A DNA stretch of 64,000 nucleotides from Zoroaster sp. YZ-2022 (lineage: Eukaryota; Echinodermata; Asteroidea; Forcipulatida; Zoroasteridae). The DNA is taken from the NCBI GenBank assembly GCA_029582265.1, contig CM055837.1:15722369-15786368 (forward strand). Reading direction: 5' to 3'. A model generated the notes under the pieces. That model worked only from the letters and a program-made list of their open reading frames with translations. It made no database searches and was not told the DNA's origin. A program made the translations under genes and the position numbers. Shown here one piece after another: positions 63,431 to 64,000 of the stretch. Positions within the stretch are counted from its first letter, which is position 1; each line of letters starts with the position of its first letter.

Positions 63431-64000
63431 TCTTTTATTTATTTATTTTTTATTTAAAACCATCTTTAACGAGGGTAACCCATCCAGCACAGCTGATCAT
63501 TTGGGGCCCTCATATAATATAAAAATATATCAATATTATACAAAAATTGTTACAGGAGGTACAGATGAATTAATAATAATAAAAAGTCTTAATGGACAAT
63601 TACATACAAAATAAAACGTAAAGAACTAAATTGCACAAATAGACCCCCGTCCCAGTCTACCATACTGATTAAAGATAGGACTAAAAGGGAAGATTAAAAA
63701 TGGAGCAAAAAAAAGTAAATTAATTATCAATTGTATACCTACATCTCGGGCAAGACACAAGGTAATCTATGACATAATAATAATAAAAAAATATTACTTC
63801 AAACCTTGCCTTCCTTCAGCAAACGCCTGAATGAAGAATAAGAGTTTGAACGAGTGGTGAAAGGGACACCATTTAAGAAAGAAGGAGCTCTGTAACTAAA
63901 ACTGTTTTTAAAGATTTCACATTTAGGTTTGGGAATAATAAAGTTACCATGTGTAATTGCCCGAGTTGTTGGTCGATCGCCAGGCTGGATCGGGTTAAGT
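63430..64000 (-). mobile_element. LINE 3' end, open at the window edge
   Basis: Minus-strand 64000-63799 encodes the end of a reverse-transcriptase protein: TRAITHGNFIIPKPKCEIFK, FSYRAPSFLNGVPF and SFRRLLKEGKV, then TGA. This matches the C-terminal LWN-type tail of CR1- or jockey-like LINEs. A roughly 360-base 3' UTR follows and ends in a short (TAAA)-like tail near 63430. The frame is intact as far as visible, so the copy could be fairly young. Confidence 0.68.

Overview
The window is animal genomic DNA. Coding sequence is broken into short exons with GT/AG introns, coding density is low, and almost all remaining sequence is interspersed repeats: tRNA-headed SINEs, TTAA-flanked and hAT-type miniature elements, fold-back elements, LINE and tyrosine-recombinase retroelement relics, and satellites. 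The gene families (NAAA, a CCDC3-like secreted protein, a MYND/DUF4470 protein) and repeat types suggest a marine invertebrate deuterostome. An echinoderm is my best guess, but the sequence alone does not prove it.

Layout. 1-4.6 kb: a minus-strand CCDC3-like gene (coding exons 3708-3526 and 1337-948) with repeats in and around it. 5.6-9.5 kb: a decayed minus-strand transposase-like gene with a coiled coil, an hAT-like C-terminal block and a Tudor-like tail, plus a CpG-rich 5' exon. 9.8-37.6 kb: a plus-strand N-acylethanolamine acid amidase (NAAA) gene, nine coding exons, 27.7 kb long because its introns are filled with mobile DNA. Its 12.2-kb third intron contains a complete gene on the opposite strand (24121-21315) encoding two tandem MYND zinc fingers and a DUF4470-like domain, and also a minisatellite with higher-order repeats (16.8-17.9 kb). 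37.6-50 kb: a repeat graveyard with a 236-bp palindrome, a decayed Ngaro-like retroelement with an SGNH hydrolase domain, and a 3.8-kb element with about 329-bp terminal inverted repeats (46081-49889). That element encodes a broken member of an uncharacterised animal multicopy family with a PIN/FEN1-like nuclease signature. 52.5-54.5 kb: an intronless 615-residue type I membrane receptor with three Ig domains and a tyrosine-rich tail. 54.6-64 kb: more SINEs, a (TTTA)n array, an internally deleted hAT transposon, an element made of short perfect palindromes, and the 3' end of a LINE.

The host genes are not organised as an operon or pathway and look like unrelated neighbours. The strongest structural evidence is the set of target-site duplications, which allow insertions inside insertions to be ordered. 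The most interesting coding observation is the nuclease-like gene enclosed in long inverted repeats at 46-50 kb. Splice sites and domain calls were read by eye; nothing was searched or aligned by program.
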